This document shows positions 48,523 through 60,957 of a stretch of DNA of 64,000 bases, piece after piece. Origin of the DNA: Nymphaea colorata (lineage: Eukaryota; Streptophyta; Magnoliopsida; Nymphaeales; Nymphaeaceae); assembly GCF_008831285.2 (NCBI RefSeq), contig NC_045145.1, positions 7,316,802 through 7,380,801 of the forward strand, written 5' to 3'. Positions within the stretch are counted from its first letter, which is position 1. Every line of letters begins with the position of its first letter. Made by a program: the position numbers and the translations under genes. A model generated the notes under the pieces. That model had not been told where the DNA came from. It did no database searches and was given only the letters and a program-made list of their open reading frames with translations.

Positions 48523-48649
48523 TTATTAGCCTTTTAAGGGTGTGTGGACTATTGTCGAGAGTGAAGTGTAAATGAGGACAAAAGCCATATTACTAACATT
48601 AATGGCAGTGTGGAGATTACTTTTTGCCTAGTCAACATATTCTATTGCA

Positions 48650-48665
48650 CTACAAGAGAAAGTTG
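48650..48665 (+). other. CACTA-type terminal motif (isolated)
   Basis: CACTACAAGAGAAAG at ~48650 matches the usual start of plant CACTA elements. No transposase or opposite terminus was found nearby, so it may be coincidence or a fragment. Confidence 0.3.
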
Positions 48666-48878
48666 CGTGCACCTTACCTGCACGGTATGCAGTAAAGGAA
48701 GGAATGACATTTTGGTAATTTGTTAAAAAAGTATCTTTTATAGTTTTTATAGTTTTTTTTTGTCTTTACAAAAAGTTTTTTTTAATGTGAATTAAAGGTA
48801 TGTTAGTTATTAACCATATTGACACAAAAATTCATGCACCAATATGACGCATATAACCAGGTTTGCTGCACCATATGC

Positions 48879-49022
48879 AAACTGAAATTCAAGTATTTGG
48901 GATTTCCTTTACAGATTGAACCTGTCAACAAGACCACGTGGACCCCAATCCTTAAAGAAGCTTGGAAGGGTCAATACCTCTCACTCGCGAGTGAAGAATC
49001 AGCCTGGCTTCCAAGTACGTCA
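48879..49022 (+). pseudogene. L1-type LINE reverse transcriptase scrap
   Basis: The frame gives LKFKYLGFPLQIEPVNKT, TWTPIL and WKGQYLSLAS, resembling the plant L1 block LPFKYLGxPL...W.PLI...WKGKYLSLGGR near the end of the reverse transcriptase. Only ~45 residues survive. Confidence 0.55.
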
Positions 49023-49254
49023 TGATTCAACCATTAGAGACGCCATTTTTGGACCTTAGAGTTGGACGTCATGATTGATGTTGCTGTTCTCATTCCAAGG
49101 CAGAATTAACACTCATCTTACGCATGAGCTTGTTATTTGTTTTCGGTTTCATTATTGTATTTCTCTTCCGTTTCTTGTTTTTCTTGGTCTTCTTGCCGAC
49201 GGCCGGCCTTCAGTTGCCTACTTTTTCCTCCTACATCCTGTTAGAGTCTAGTAA

Positions 49255-49438
49255 TGTTGAGTATCTCCTTTTCTCTCCCTCATTCCCCCTCTTGTTTCTC
49301 TCCCCTCCCACCTCCTTACCCTCTTCGCCCCTCTCCCAACTGGAACCCTTCCACCTCTATCCGCCCCTGTCTCGCCTGCTCACCTCCCTCATGCTCTCAC
49401 TGATGTTTTCTGATGCTCCATGCCCCACCAGGCAAATG

Positions 49439-49493
<55 letters not shown>
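49255..49493. repeat. pyrimidine-rich tract ending in (CT)26
   Basis: Long C/T-rich stretch, then an uninterrupted CT microsatellite at 49442-49493. Confidence 0.95.
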
Positions 49494-49497
<4 letters not shown>

Positions 49498-49517
49498 TGA
49501 GTGTCACCTCCATGTGG

Positions 49518-49612
49518 CCTCTTCCTCTTTATCCCCTCTCATCTATGGGTATTTCTATTTCTCGACGGAAGGCAGTAGCAACCCAATGACTGGTAGCAAT
49601 CGAACAACAACC
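49518..49612. repeat. inverted repeat, left arm
   Basis: 'tttatcccctctcatctatg', 'ggtatttct', 'gaaggcagtagcaaccca' pairs as an inverted copy with 53413-53500. A CT tract lies just outside this arm and a GA tract just outside the other. Confidence 0.7.
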
Positions 49613-52600
49613 ATCTTTCCCAGTATGCTCATGTCTCTCCCCCACTTCTACTTCCCCCTTTTTTATTTTGCATCCATCACATGCCCATAGCTAATACACT
49701 GTTTTTTTTTTTTATCGTTTTCCGTTTTTTTGCTGAAGGGGATGGGCAAAGTTGCAAACTAGTGCCCATGTCTCAGGCACTAGGTTGCTCTTTTCAGTTT
49801 TTTTTTTCTTCTTTTATAAAGTAACATAATGGATAGAGAAATGGTTGTTCTTTTCTCGTCCCATGGCCGATGCAAACAAGAGGTTGAGACTGCCCGAGCA
49901 GCACCCTGAAAAATGAGTGTCAAGCCACTTACCATTAATATTAAGTGGCTTGTCTATCTTCTTTTTTCTTTTCTTTTTTTGTATGATAATAGTTCACAAA
50001 AATTTGTGAGTTATTTGCTTGTGATTCATGTGCGTCTTGACTCATGAGTCCTTAAGATAGTAATTGCTGCTCACTCTTAGTTTAAAACTTAGATAAGTTT
50101 CATTAGTAATTTACTTCTAAGATTCTTATAGCATCAATGGTAGAAATGACAGAAGGAAGATATTGACAATATTATGATGAACATGTTCTTATCTAGTTTA
50201 ATTTTGCATTGGAGCAATGTTTGTTTTTGCATGATCTTAACCTATGAAATGAAGAATCTTAGTTTCAGCACTTGAGCTGAAGAACTAATTTTCAGTTTGT
50301 GTGTCAAAATTTTATTACTTGGTTCTTGAAGCATTTGTCATGGATTCAAACTTGAGGCTTGGGTTCCACTTGAATGGTTGTGAAGTCATGGATAGGTTCA
50401 CAATCTTGTTTGGGGCCAAAATTGACTTATTGTTTGGCTCATTTATTATCTTTACTATGTCTCTTACATGAAAATCTTTGTAGCAAGGTCATGTTTTTGT
50501 AATATAAATGGTAGCATGAGCCATATTTAGTTCACATATATGTCACGACCTATCTTCTTAGAAACACACTGTAACTAGAATTGTGCTGGTGCTACAACAT
50601 CCAAATATGTGACATAGATATAGATACATTTCATCATTATCAACATAAGTGTGTATTTTGGAGGTTTTTTGTTACAAACATGCATTGAATTGTGATTTAA
50701 CTGAACTGGTTGACTGGTCAATGGACAAAAGTGTCAAGAGCATTGCTGATAGTTTAGATGGTGGTTTTCTTGCAATGGCAACAATTTTAGGACAATAAAT
50801 ATTTGATCCAAGATAGAGATGCTCTCCATCATGAAATCGTGTTCAACCGTCTTGCATCCAAATCTATATGTTTGATTTTTTCTCTCCTTAATGATTTTTT
50901 GTAGTAGGAACTATGGTTTATATCAAGTATGCAGCAATTTGCTCTTGAACTACCATCTTAGTTTCCAATGTGCTGTTGTAATGCTTATAATAGTGTTGAT
51001 TTTTAAAACAGTTTGCTTTTTACAAGTGTCTAATCGTATGATATTCTTGATATTGTCTTTTATTTGTCTTATAATTCACTAGAATTAGTCTAGAAGGTTC
51101 TATTAACCTTAATAATCTTAAATTGTTGCATGTAGGACTATGCTTATACTGATAATTGCACTTCAAATGAAGAATCAAATATGGATATATTGAAGCTTAT
51201 ACTACTGTTCTTGGATTGGTGTCTTTGCATCCTGATACAGTTCCACTAGGACCAATGGCATTTGAATGCTCAAATGAGGGACAAAAATGTCTACATTCTT
51301 AAAATGAATGCTCAAAGGAGAGACAATAGAAACCTTGAAGCTTGTAGCAAAGATATGCACAAACATAGACTGCCTTATGATGGGTTTCTATTTGGAAAAT
51401 CTTTAGGTAATGTATATTTAGAAATTCAACACTGTAAACAGTCTTATGCCAGTTTGAATTGATTGCTAGTTCAAACATAATTGCCTTATTAGGTATGAAG
51501 ATAGTAAGTAAAATTACCTTTGAGAATTTGGTTGTAAATCAGCTTTAAGTTTCTCCTTTTTTTTAATGTACAGTTTAAAATTTTTTGTTGCATTGCTCTC
51601 TTGAAGAATGGTAGGCATCCTAATGGCTGAAATTAGCCAATGGTAGTCAATTGATTATAATTTTAAACAAAGCATTCTGGTTGCATTCCATAGAGTGGTT
51701 GAAGTGATTCCTGATTAGTGCAGGAGTTGGTGTTGGGAGGTGAGTATAGGGGAAGTGAGAAAACATGATGATCAGATTGAGGACTGATTGCCAACTCAAC
51801 CAAAAGTCCATGAATTCATCACTGGCATTAGTGAAAGCTATACCATTAATGATTATGCTATGAGCAGACATAAAATAAAGTCAAATAATTTAACAAACAA
51901 AATTATTATTGTTGAACTTAGAATCCACCAGGAACATAGGTGAATCTTACTTTGGTGGAAATTAAAGTACATCTTTTGGATTATGGGGGGCAAGCAAAAG
52001 AGTGGGCATCTACAAACCAAAACGTTTGGTCATGCCACAAAACCCATAAGCAATAAGTATTGCATTGTTCTGTCAACTCTTACAAAGATATATCACAAAC
52101 CTATTGAAAGGACTCGACCTTAATGGAGGAAACAACCAATGAACCTCATAATCTATGATCTAAACTATTCAAAATTACACCACTGGAGAACCTGCATTGC
52201 TTCAATCTGGCAATGGTAGTTAGTGCTTTTCCAACCAATTGACTCACATAAACAATTAAAAGTACAACTGATAGGTTTGACATATTTTCATCGATAACCA
52301 ACAACACATACTTGTGAATATGTTCCAAATAGCCTTCCATGCACAAGGTTAACAAGTAATATCCCCTATAGAGACATAAACACAATGCTTTGTATCTCAT
52401 CAATGTTGTTGTTTTTGGGTCCTTCAGTTCATGTAGAGGTTGTTGCATTGCTTTTGACTTCAATACCTACAATTAGGCATCTGCCAAAAAAATGCAATTG
52501 TACCACATAATAGGTAGTTGTAGGAAAGCTCTTCTATCTTCTGATTATTTCAAAAAATTCTCTAAGCTTATTTCCACAAACATGGGTTGGCTAATCAATG

Positions 52601-53412
52601 TTGTTTTATGATATACTTTTAGATTATTGTAATAGAGGCACATATCTAAATGGTCAAATAAGAACTAGAATTCTCATTTGAATCCCTTGAATGTCCATTT
52701 TCTCCAGCAACAACAATGATAATCATGTTTGATGTCTTAATGTCATCATTTGCATAATTTCTGTTTTGTGTTTGTTTTCATGGCAGTAGATATTCCTATG
52801 CTTGATTGTTCTTTACTTAAAATAGGGACAGAAGAAACACGCTTCATTAACATTAAGTCAAGACTATTCAATATAAGCAGACACATTTAATAACCATTAA
52901 TGAGCAAATGAAACTAAGAGTTTGTGCCCACCGTCACTTAAGGGATCAACCTCTTTCAAAGTACCCAAATTTCTAACCCTCACCTTTTGCATCTTCTACA
53001 ATGAGTATATGCCATCTTCCATCCCCAACTATGTGCACATTAGCTTCTTTACCATGGTCAACACTTGTTTTCCATTGTTGAGGGTCAGCTCCGGCAGCCT
53101 CAACCCCTCATTTGCATAGGTCATGAGGCAAGGAAAAACATCTATTTCCCTATCTTCATTTCATTTTATAAAAATAAAAACCAGTGCCTCTGCCATTTCT
53201 CTTTAAGCAAAAGAGGCCATTTGATGCATCTTCCATGGCCATGGCCGATGCATCTAATGAAAACATAAAAAAGGGGTTGCCCTTCATAAATCTAAAAAGG
53301 GAAAAGAAAGAACAAAAGAAAACAAACTAGCATATTAGCCATGGGCATACAATAAATACAAAATTATATGGAGAGAGAGTGAGAGAGGGAAAGTGATAAA
53401 ATCATACCAAGA
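49613..53412. other. interior between the inverted repeat arms
   Basis: AT-rich 3.8 kb with no recognised transposase. A 105-codon minus frame (52146-52463) and small frames near 52920-53270 have no known motif. If the arms are terminal repeats, this is the body of a non-autonomous or decayed element. Confidence 0.35.
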
Positions 53413-53500
53413 AAGCTGGTCACCATCGGATTATTGCTGATTATTAGGTTGTTGCCACCTTCTGCTGGGAAATACCCATAGGCGAGGGGGGATAAAGTAG
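53413..53500. repeat. inverted repeat, right arm
   Basis: The reverse complement reads tttatcccccctcgcctatg, ggtatttcc, gcagaaggtggcaacaacct, matching the left arm. The mirror GA tract is at ~53545-53560. Confidence 0.7.
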
Positions 53501-53727
53501 GAGAGTAGGGAAGCTATTGCCGGCCATAGAAGTGATCCCCAAATGAGAGAGAGAGAGAGGGAGAATGAGAGTGCCTTGGTACTAAAGAATAAATAACTGT
53601 ATCAAGTTATCAACTTTCTCACCAACTCTTGCTATGATAACAATTCCCAACTCTTCTCTTATTGGTTACTATCTTTTTGTTGCATTACTTTCATATAACG
53701 CTCTCAATGCTAAGTTTCATATGTTCA

Positions 53728-53921
53728 CGGTGGAGCCAGAATTTTATCTTTTCAATAGGGAGAGGGGGGGAGGAGGGCAAACGGTCAAGGGATTTGGGTC
53801 AATATGTTTTAAAAAAAAATCTTACAAAGACTGAAATGAAATTTTCAGAAAGTTAAAATTATAAATTTTAAAAGGGAGGGGGTGAGGGAAATGGCGCTTG
53901 CTGACCTCTAGCTCCACCCTT
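53728..53921. mobile_element. short MITE-like element with GGTGGAGC ends
   Basis: The left end (cggtggagccagaatttt) and the reverse complement of the right end (aagggtggagctagaggtc) form imperfect inverted repeats. ~190 bp, G-rich near both ends, no coding capacity. Confidence 0.55.
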
Positions 53922-54830
53922 GCTCATTAGCTAGCATTGCAGATCCAACAACAAAATTTACCAAAATAAGAACATCCATAAGTTATTTCTTTTCCTTCAT
54001 GTCAAAAGTCCTTTCCTGCTGGTCTAGCAAATTCATCACAGAGATCCAAGGCATTCAAAAGCTTCAAAGTCAAGTTATAGAAACTAGGATAATCAAGACC
54101 ACAAGTGCATTTGCAGCCTCTTCAACAATTTGATACTATTTAGTCTTCCTAATTTAACAAGTTATGCACTTTTATTTTTTATAGGGAGAATCAATTGACA
54201 TGCCTAGTCCATCAAATCAAGCACAAGAGCAATCTTTAGCTTAGCAATTGGCTGGTCCCAATTAAATCTATTTGTACACATTATCTTCTTGCACACTATT
54301 ATGTTTGGCTTGACATTTACTTTGGTATACAGTAATGTATAACATGTATTAGATTTTATATATTAAATTCATGCATTATGGATACTATATAGTTCAAAAC
54401 CTCTCCTTCAATTAGGTTTCAAGCAATCTTAGCTTGAGTTTCACCACATTTGAAGTTAAATGAGGAATTTAGCACATATTTAGTGTATTGCGATATAATT
54501 AAAGAAGATTGAGGGTATAATCCATCTAAACCCAATCAACAGTACATCTTGGACCAAACCCAAGCTGAAATCCGGTTCTCAATCCCCTAAATGCCCAAAT
54601 GTCCAACAATTCCAATTTAGGACCCTTCTCATTACCAATCTAAAAATTAGCACATTTTCAATCAGTTACCATTCAACAAGTACTAAAAACAAAGTAAAAT
54701 ATAACTCTTTTACATTACGAGGAAATAACCCTAAAAAGAGTCGTTGACAAAAAGCAAACAAAAAGAAAACTCTTCTCAGGAAGAAGTTGGAAATAAACTC
54801 GAAGCGTCTCTGCAAATAAGTTTCAACTGT
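53922..54830. other. intergenic, nothing recognised
   Basis: AT-rich with no supported feature. Confidence 0.45.
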
Positions 54831-56110
54831 TTGGTTGCATGATCATCAACTGGTTTAAAAGGAAACTTGTACCCTTCCCAACTAGATGTTATTCACAAAC
54901 CGTTTCTTTGCCATCTTTCAACTTTGTTAGCTACTCCTTGGAATAAAAATCAAATGTGATTATGTTGTTCACATACTGAGTCTTTTGCACTACATTTCAA
55001 GGGTTACTTCATTGCACAATCAGCCAATAGAGATTGCTTCTCACATACTCTAATATGGGTTCATGACCTTGTGCATCTTTTGTCCTTGTAATTTGACTTG
55101 TCCTATCTATAGATCATTCACATGAAAACCAGAAGGAATAAATTTCAATGAACAATGATTTTCTTTGGTAAATTGGCCAACAATTGAAAAGTTCTTTGCA
55201 ATATAAGAACTTATAACACACAACTTAGAGAGAATTTAGAACTTTAGATGGTAGAGTTAAATCTCCGATTTGAGAAATAGATATTATTGAGCCATAGCCA
55301 GTTATGATTCGATTGCTTTTATGATCTTTTCTTTATTCTCCACCTACACACCATCCATGATTATGTCATCAATTGCCCTAGAACTAGGGTGCCAATTCTT
55401 GTCTTGAACTTCTCCCAGTGACATGGCGAAGACAGCTTCTACAATGTCCCAATGTGTTTTAGCCTTAGCCTTCTTGTATTTACAGTATTGATAAGAGGTT
55501 ATGGAGTTCATTTATTTGAGGAAGAAGAAGAAATAGAGTTGTGTTGTTGGTTGACCTCTTATTATTATTGTTGAAATTTTGATATTTTTATTTTGGAACG
55601 TCATTCACATGCTCTTTGATAGAATAACCTTTCCCATCTTCATCCTGTAAATGAGGAGAAAACAATCTGAGAATTTTTTAACAGTTTTGCAAACTTTGGA
55701 TGATTAAGGGTTCTATTTTGTTGATTTAAAAAGAGATCATATAGATGTGGTTAAGTCATTGTTGCTACTATAAAAGTTATGGTGATGGATGTCACTTAAC
55801 CTTCATAGTCATTTGAAAGACCATCAAGAGTGGTTTGCCTGAGTTTTTAATCTAAAACACAATGACCAATAGCAACAAGTGCATTAGTTGGAAACATGAT
55901 TTAGTCCACACAAATTATGTTTTTTGCATTTTTCTTAATGAAAGGTAACTCCTATTTTGGCATCACATTGCATATAAGTAACTATGAATTGTACGTCTTT
56001 TCAATATCATTCCAAGCCTTTTGAGTGGATGTTGCTCGTACCATCTACCAAACAGTTGCTTTTATGCAACTCAGGGCAGTTTGGTATGACCTTCTCAAGG
56101 TGAGATAATC
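54831..56110 (-). mobile_element. Ty1/copia gag-protease remnant (minus strand)
   Basis: The minus-strand reading from ~56100 downward gives CIKATVW, TSTQKAWNDIEKTYNS (copia gag), then low-complexity NNNNKR. Toward 55300-55150 it gives pieces resembling the protease/pre-integrase region (GYGSIISISQIGD, YKFLYCKELFNCW). Stops are frequent and the assignment rests on weak, ordered similarity. Edges are approximate. Confidence 0.5.
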
Positions 56111-56559
56111 ATGTTTTACTTAGTTGTTGTTGTCCTTGGTTGTTTTGAGTTAAGATGGCATCGTGTAAGAAACATTAGCAAATGGTAGTAGATCTTGACT
56201 AATCACTTTTGACTCTATTTTGCTCCTCCATAACAAATAATTGTCTTATTTTAGTTTATTGAGAAAAGGCTAGATATGACATTCCACTATATCAATCATT
56301 GGGGTGTTGCCATGATGCTTGGATACAAGCAAGAAGATGTACTGAAGATGGCTAGGATTAGATTCTTGTTAAGAGAAGGCTCCAAACACAAGCAAGCTTA
56401 AAAGAAAATCTAATATGAAAAACATGTCTCTTTTCTCATACTGGTGAGGAAGGTCTAGATTAATATATTTAAATAACATTAGTTACAAATGCAAGTTCAT
56501 TTGAGGGCAATTATGTTGTGATGTATACAATAGGGGAAAGACATACCATATACATGGTG

Positions 56560-58660
56560 CAGTAATTGAGGAATAAGTGTCAACATCGATAGTTTGTTAA
56601 CTCGACAACTATTCGATCAGAAGGCAGACCATGAGATTATAGGCAAGTCAAATGATAGCGAGCTATCAAGATAAGAGGAGAATGATTTATGTTATGTGGC
56701 AAGAAAGGCAAATGTGAATTAGCTATCCTGTAAATTCAATTTTTAAATCATAGAGATGATATGATGATGTAACTACCATATAGATTAAATAAAGTCAACT
56801 CTCATCTTTCTAAAATGCAATTAAGTAAGAGATTAGTTTTTCATGTCTTCTCTATGGATTTTGTTATTTTATATTTACCTATTATATTTTAATATGGTAC
56901 CAAATCATTCATCTCCTAATAGAGAAAACTGAGCTTATTCATCTTTAGTTCAAAATTATTCTCTAGCCATGATATCTAGGACATGTAGAAGAAACAAATG
57001 GAGGCAACACAAAGCATGGTGGGAACACTCTCTCCACAAGTCTCTCTTCTATTCACCCTACTCATCAAACTTACAATATTTCATTTCTTTTAAGTTGTCA
57101 ACTAACAAATTGCTACTAATTGATTCTCAAAGTTTGGTTTTAAAGAAATAAGATTTTTTAAATTTTGCTTTTGTGGAGTGACAAAGAAATGATAAACTTC
57201 TTCACAATTGCATATTGTTGACATCAACTGATGTTGTTCATAATTAGATCATAGGTCTATTTGCTTCTAGACTTGTATGAAATGCCTTTCAGCTAATCTA
57301 TGCATACATTTTTAGGATCATGTTAAAAAAAACCAAGGTTGAATTTACCAACTAAAAAGAAAGCAGAAGAATCAATTTTTGAATATTTCTATAAGGCTTG
57401 GCATATAGCTCATCAATGCTTAATTTGGCATCTTAACCCATTGATGATGACGATTTGATTATCGATGCACTTGTGGGGCTTCCTATTAGTGAGTATGGTG
57501 GATTTTGTACATCTTTAAATACTATAGTACTAAATTGAGAATCTACTTGGTATTCTTTTCACATATAAGTACAACTCTAGGAGAGCAACGTACAACATTT
57601 AAATCTTTTGTAACCAAAGGAAGTACCGACAATAGCAAATGAAACAACAAATACATGGGACAACTCAAGGAAATTAAAAAGGTAATCTGATCCAAGGAGT
57701 GCTATTTCTTATTATGCATGCAACAATGTGAGTTATACAAATCAGCAATGTTACAAAACATGCCAACTTTGTGGAAAACAAGGCCACATGCATAGAAATG
57801 AAGGTAGTTTGAAAATGACCAAAGTGGTTTGATTGAGTACTTAATGTTGTTGCCATCTCTCATACTAACAATAATGGGTGGTGTCCAGATTCATGAGCGA
57901 CTCACCACATTTCTTTTGATTTTAACAATCTTTCTATGAGCTTTCAATATTCTAGAAATGATCAAGTTAAACTAGGTAAAGCAAAAGGTCTTGTTATATC
58001 TTCTATTTAAAATACTTATTTCTATGTCTCTCATGTGCCTAAGATTAAAAGGAACCTCCTTTCTGTTCATAATTTTATCAAGGACAGTAGTGCTATATTT
58101 GAAGTTCAATCTAACAAGTGTTTGTGCAGCATAGCAAGATGGGAACCATTTTTTTGGAGGAAGATAGGAAGCATAAATTAAAAGACCATGAATGTGCTTA
58201 TGGAAGAGTGAGGTTCGATGAATCAATGGCATCTATGAATACAACATCCATCTCCATCCTTTTGACAAGTCTTCATAGAACACTTGGAAACTTCTAATAT
58301 TAATTATCTCTAACCTTTGATTCCTCAGCTGGAGCATGAGGGGGTTATTAGAACAGAATGCAATGTGCAATCAAATCGTTAGAAGGATTAGGATCAGAAT
58401 TATCTTGTTTCAAATGGAAATAAGTTATAACTCATCCAAGTCTCGATGTGTCAAGATAAGAAGAGAACAAGTGTGGTTATAAAGGCAACTTTAATGTAAT
58501 TAATGAATCCTATAGATTCAGCTTTTGAAAACTAGAGATATGCCATGTAGATGAAATAAAAGCTACTCTCGTATCTCTCAAAAATAGTTGAGTGGGAGAT
58601 TATTTTTTCACCACTCCTCTATGGATCTCATTAGCTACTTTCCATTTTTCTTAAACTTAA
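56560..58660 (+). mobile_element. Ty1/copia LTR remnant with gag-protease only (plus strand)
   Basis: Two diverged LTR segments align directly (56776-56862 with 58542-58629; both run from 'ccat.tagat.aaataaa' to 'ctctatggat'). After the left LTR a degraded primer site 'tggtaccaaatc' lies at 56895. Between them are gag (DDDLIIDALVGLPISEYGGF near 57430-57500), a zinc knuckle CQLCGKQGHMHRNE at 57761-57802 whose last Cys is replaced by Glu, and protease/pre-integrase pieces (ATHHISFDFNNLS; HVPKIKRNLLSVHNFIKD near 58030-58085). Polymerase is missing, so it is an internally deleted dead copy of ~2.1 kb. Confidence 0.75.
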
Positions 58661-58686
58661 ATAATAAATATCCTTGTTGGTCATTA

Positions 58687-59067
58687 CACTACAACAATAG
58701 GGGTCAGCTCTAGTGCAATTTTAATGCTAGTGAGAATGAAGATTGGTGCTATTTTAGTGCCAATATGACCACCAGAGCTCCAATTGCCACTACCATTTGC
58801 AATTGCAGGAAATGCTAGCGATAGAGCTGATGACAACATTGGTGCTATTTTAGTGCCTAAATGGGTTAAGAAACCCTTTTTAGCATCAAAGAAATATCAA
58901 TAGCGGCCATATAAAATTGCGTTAAAAAAATTTTAACTGGCATGCCATTAAACACTAGTATTCATATGATTACAGGCAGCTAACTGTGTGCCATTTTTCT
59001 GAATCTGACATCTCTTGAAATAGCACTAGAGACGAACAATTTCGACACTAGAGATGAACGATTTTGA
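58687..59067 (+). mobile_element. CACTA element terminus with subterminal repeats
   Basis: CACTACAACAATAGGG starts at 58687, as in CACTA terminal inverted repeats. The following 380 bp carry the repeated 20-mer ATTGGTGCTATTTTAGTGCC (58742-58761 and 58838-58857) and a 22-bp tandem duplicate beginning CACTAGAGA(C/T)GAACAATTT or CACTAGAGATGAACGATTTT (59024-59045 and 59046-59067). The element would extend to the right. No right terminus was found. Confidence 0.6.
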
Positions 59068-59117
59068 CATGTTTTAATTAATGCATATGATAGTTTTAAT
59101 TTTTTTAATGACAACAA

Positions 59118-59134
59118 TAATAATAATAATAATC
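59118..59134. repeat. (AAT)n microsatellite
   Basis: Run of 'aataataataataat' just right of the CACTA subterminal repeats. Confidence 0.85.
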
Positions 59135-59229
59135 TGTACATGTAACACAATAGTTGAAATACACAAAACACTCATCCGATCAATTACAAATAATTTTACA
59201 TAAAATAGAATACAAAATGTCACATTTGT

Positions 59230-60957
59230 TTAAGGCAGATTCTCAGCTTCACTTGATGTTGGTTCATCCCTGTATCTATTGAAGGTAGCTCTAAGATGTT
59301 TTTTGCTCTTGGCTTGCATCCACTTGTAAACCTTCATAACTATACGCAATGATCCAACCTGTTACCTACACAAAAGTATCAGTCAAAGCATGCAAATATC
59401 TACAAGTATATACGAAAATGAACATGTATGCCTTAAAGAAATGTAAGTTTCAAATTAGAACCTTAACTGACAAGAAATGTCGTGTATCAAACATTTATGT
59501 AGTCACAAAACAATGCTACATGTCCAAAGACAATTTGTTCAATACCTTCCATTTCTTTCCCTTCATTTCTCTCCATCCAAACAAGTTGTTAGAGAGGGGA
59601 AGGAGAGAAATAGATGCACATAAACACATATGCTAGATACACACATCCACACATGTTACTAGAAAAGAGGAAGTGCAAGAGAACTTTCTAATCCGGGCAT
59701 AAGATGAACATCATAAAATTAGTGAACAAATTTCATTTATTTTGTTATGTCATGGCATAAGACGCTCTTACAAATGATATTTGGCATGCCCATACAAAGA
59801 TTGAACATATGAGTATGCCCACAATCTCATAGAAGTATTAGAAGGCAAAGAAGATACAACTTCCAAATCTGTAGAGAATATATAATGAAAGCTCACAAGA
59901 ACAAATATAGCACAATCAAGGTATAGCTAGTTGTCGCTCTAAATAAATACATAGGTAATGAGTCCTCTAGCTATCGTGAAATGACATGGAACAATATTTT
60001 ACGTAAGCCACCAATACGTATCCTTTAGTGAAGGTCATGAGTAGACAAAACTTGCCACCAAAGCATTCAACTTTTTCTTATTGCTGACACTCTTAATTAG
60101 ATAAAGCGAGTTAGCTTGCATATAAATACTGATATAGCAAATAGCAACACAGAAAGGAAATAAATCATGAGATAAAACAGACTTGAACAAGTGATCCTTT
60201 AGGAGCAGACAGACCCCAAAGCTTTAAGGTCATGTCACATTGAATGCTTTTTGGGTACAGCCTTGCAGACACATGAAGTTTCTCAAATTTGCCAAGTAAG
60301 ATCTCTATCTGCTCAATGTTTAGTATTGAATTACAATGGGACAAAAGTCACACTCAAAATTCTTTTTCCTATGAATATGAGATAACTCCAACTATCTCTT
60401 TGTTACCTTGTTGTGGTTAGTAACTGAAAAAGAGAAAAAATGCTATCAAATCAGCTCCATGGGACGCCCCTAAGATCGTAGGAACAACAGACAAAGTAGA
60501 CTTGCATAAACCAAATATAAATGTGAATATGTGGATTTTTTATGACAAATCAGGGCCTTATATAAACAGAAACTGCCTTAAAACAGCATCATGACCAACT
60601 CCACAGAACTTCAAGTATGGTTCGACAGCTCTTGACTGAACAACACAGAATTTGATCTTCTTGTATCTGTCTACCCTAATAACCCAGTTCAGGCATTGCA
60701 CATCAAAACCCAAATTCATTGTAAGCATCGGATAGTTGTCATCAACAAACTGTCTCCAATGCAATTAAAATGGCAAAAGGAAAATGACAGACATATTTGC
60801 ATTATCCCCTCAACAAGAAGAACCAAATTGCATAAAACAACTTAGATGTGGATCATCAACAAACTAACCATCTCACGCAAGAAAATTGATGGAAAAGAAA
60901 TACCTGATAAATAGTGGGTAGCAGCAATCGCACAAAACAGTCCATGACAGAATTAAA
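59230..60957 (-). CDS. unidentified spliced gene, 3' end (four exons)
   Basis: Four minus-strand blocks join in phase 0: 60904-~60957 (VMDCFVRLLLPTIYQ; donor CAG/GTATTT), 60585-60749 (FVDDNYPMLTMNLGFDVQ ... DRYKKIKFCVVQS ... EPYLKFCGVGHDA), 60183-60308 (IEILLGKFEKLHVSARLYPK ... KLWGLSAPKGSLVQ) and 59230-59358 (VGSLRIVMKVYKWMQAKSKK ... EPTSSEAENLP, then TAA). Acceptors are gacag, gagcag and aacag; the donor after 60585 (GCT/GTTTTA) is weak. The result is ~155 C-terminal residues, basic near the end. I do not recognise the family. Coherent phases argue for a real gene, intact or recently intact. The 5' part was not located: a poly(A) run (T on the plus strand, ~60960-60973) abuts the first block. 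It lies just inside a CACTA terminus, so it could be host sequence carried by that element. Confidence 0.55.
59545..59605. repeat. half copy of the TGTTTGGATGG-ended element
   Basis: 'ccatttctttcccttcattt', 'ctctccatccaaacaagttg' matches the right ends of the elements at 7147-8292 and 9301-10012. It lies in the last intron of the unidentified gene. Confidence 0.5.

Noticed and set aside
49124-49495. 123-codon frame ending in a Ser-Leu repeat
   Set aside because: Runs into the (CT)26 microsatellite; low-complexity pyrimidine tract.
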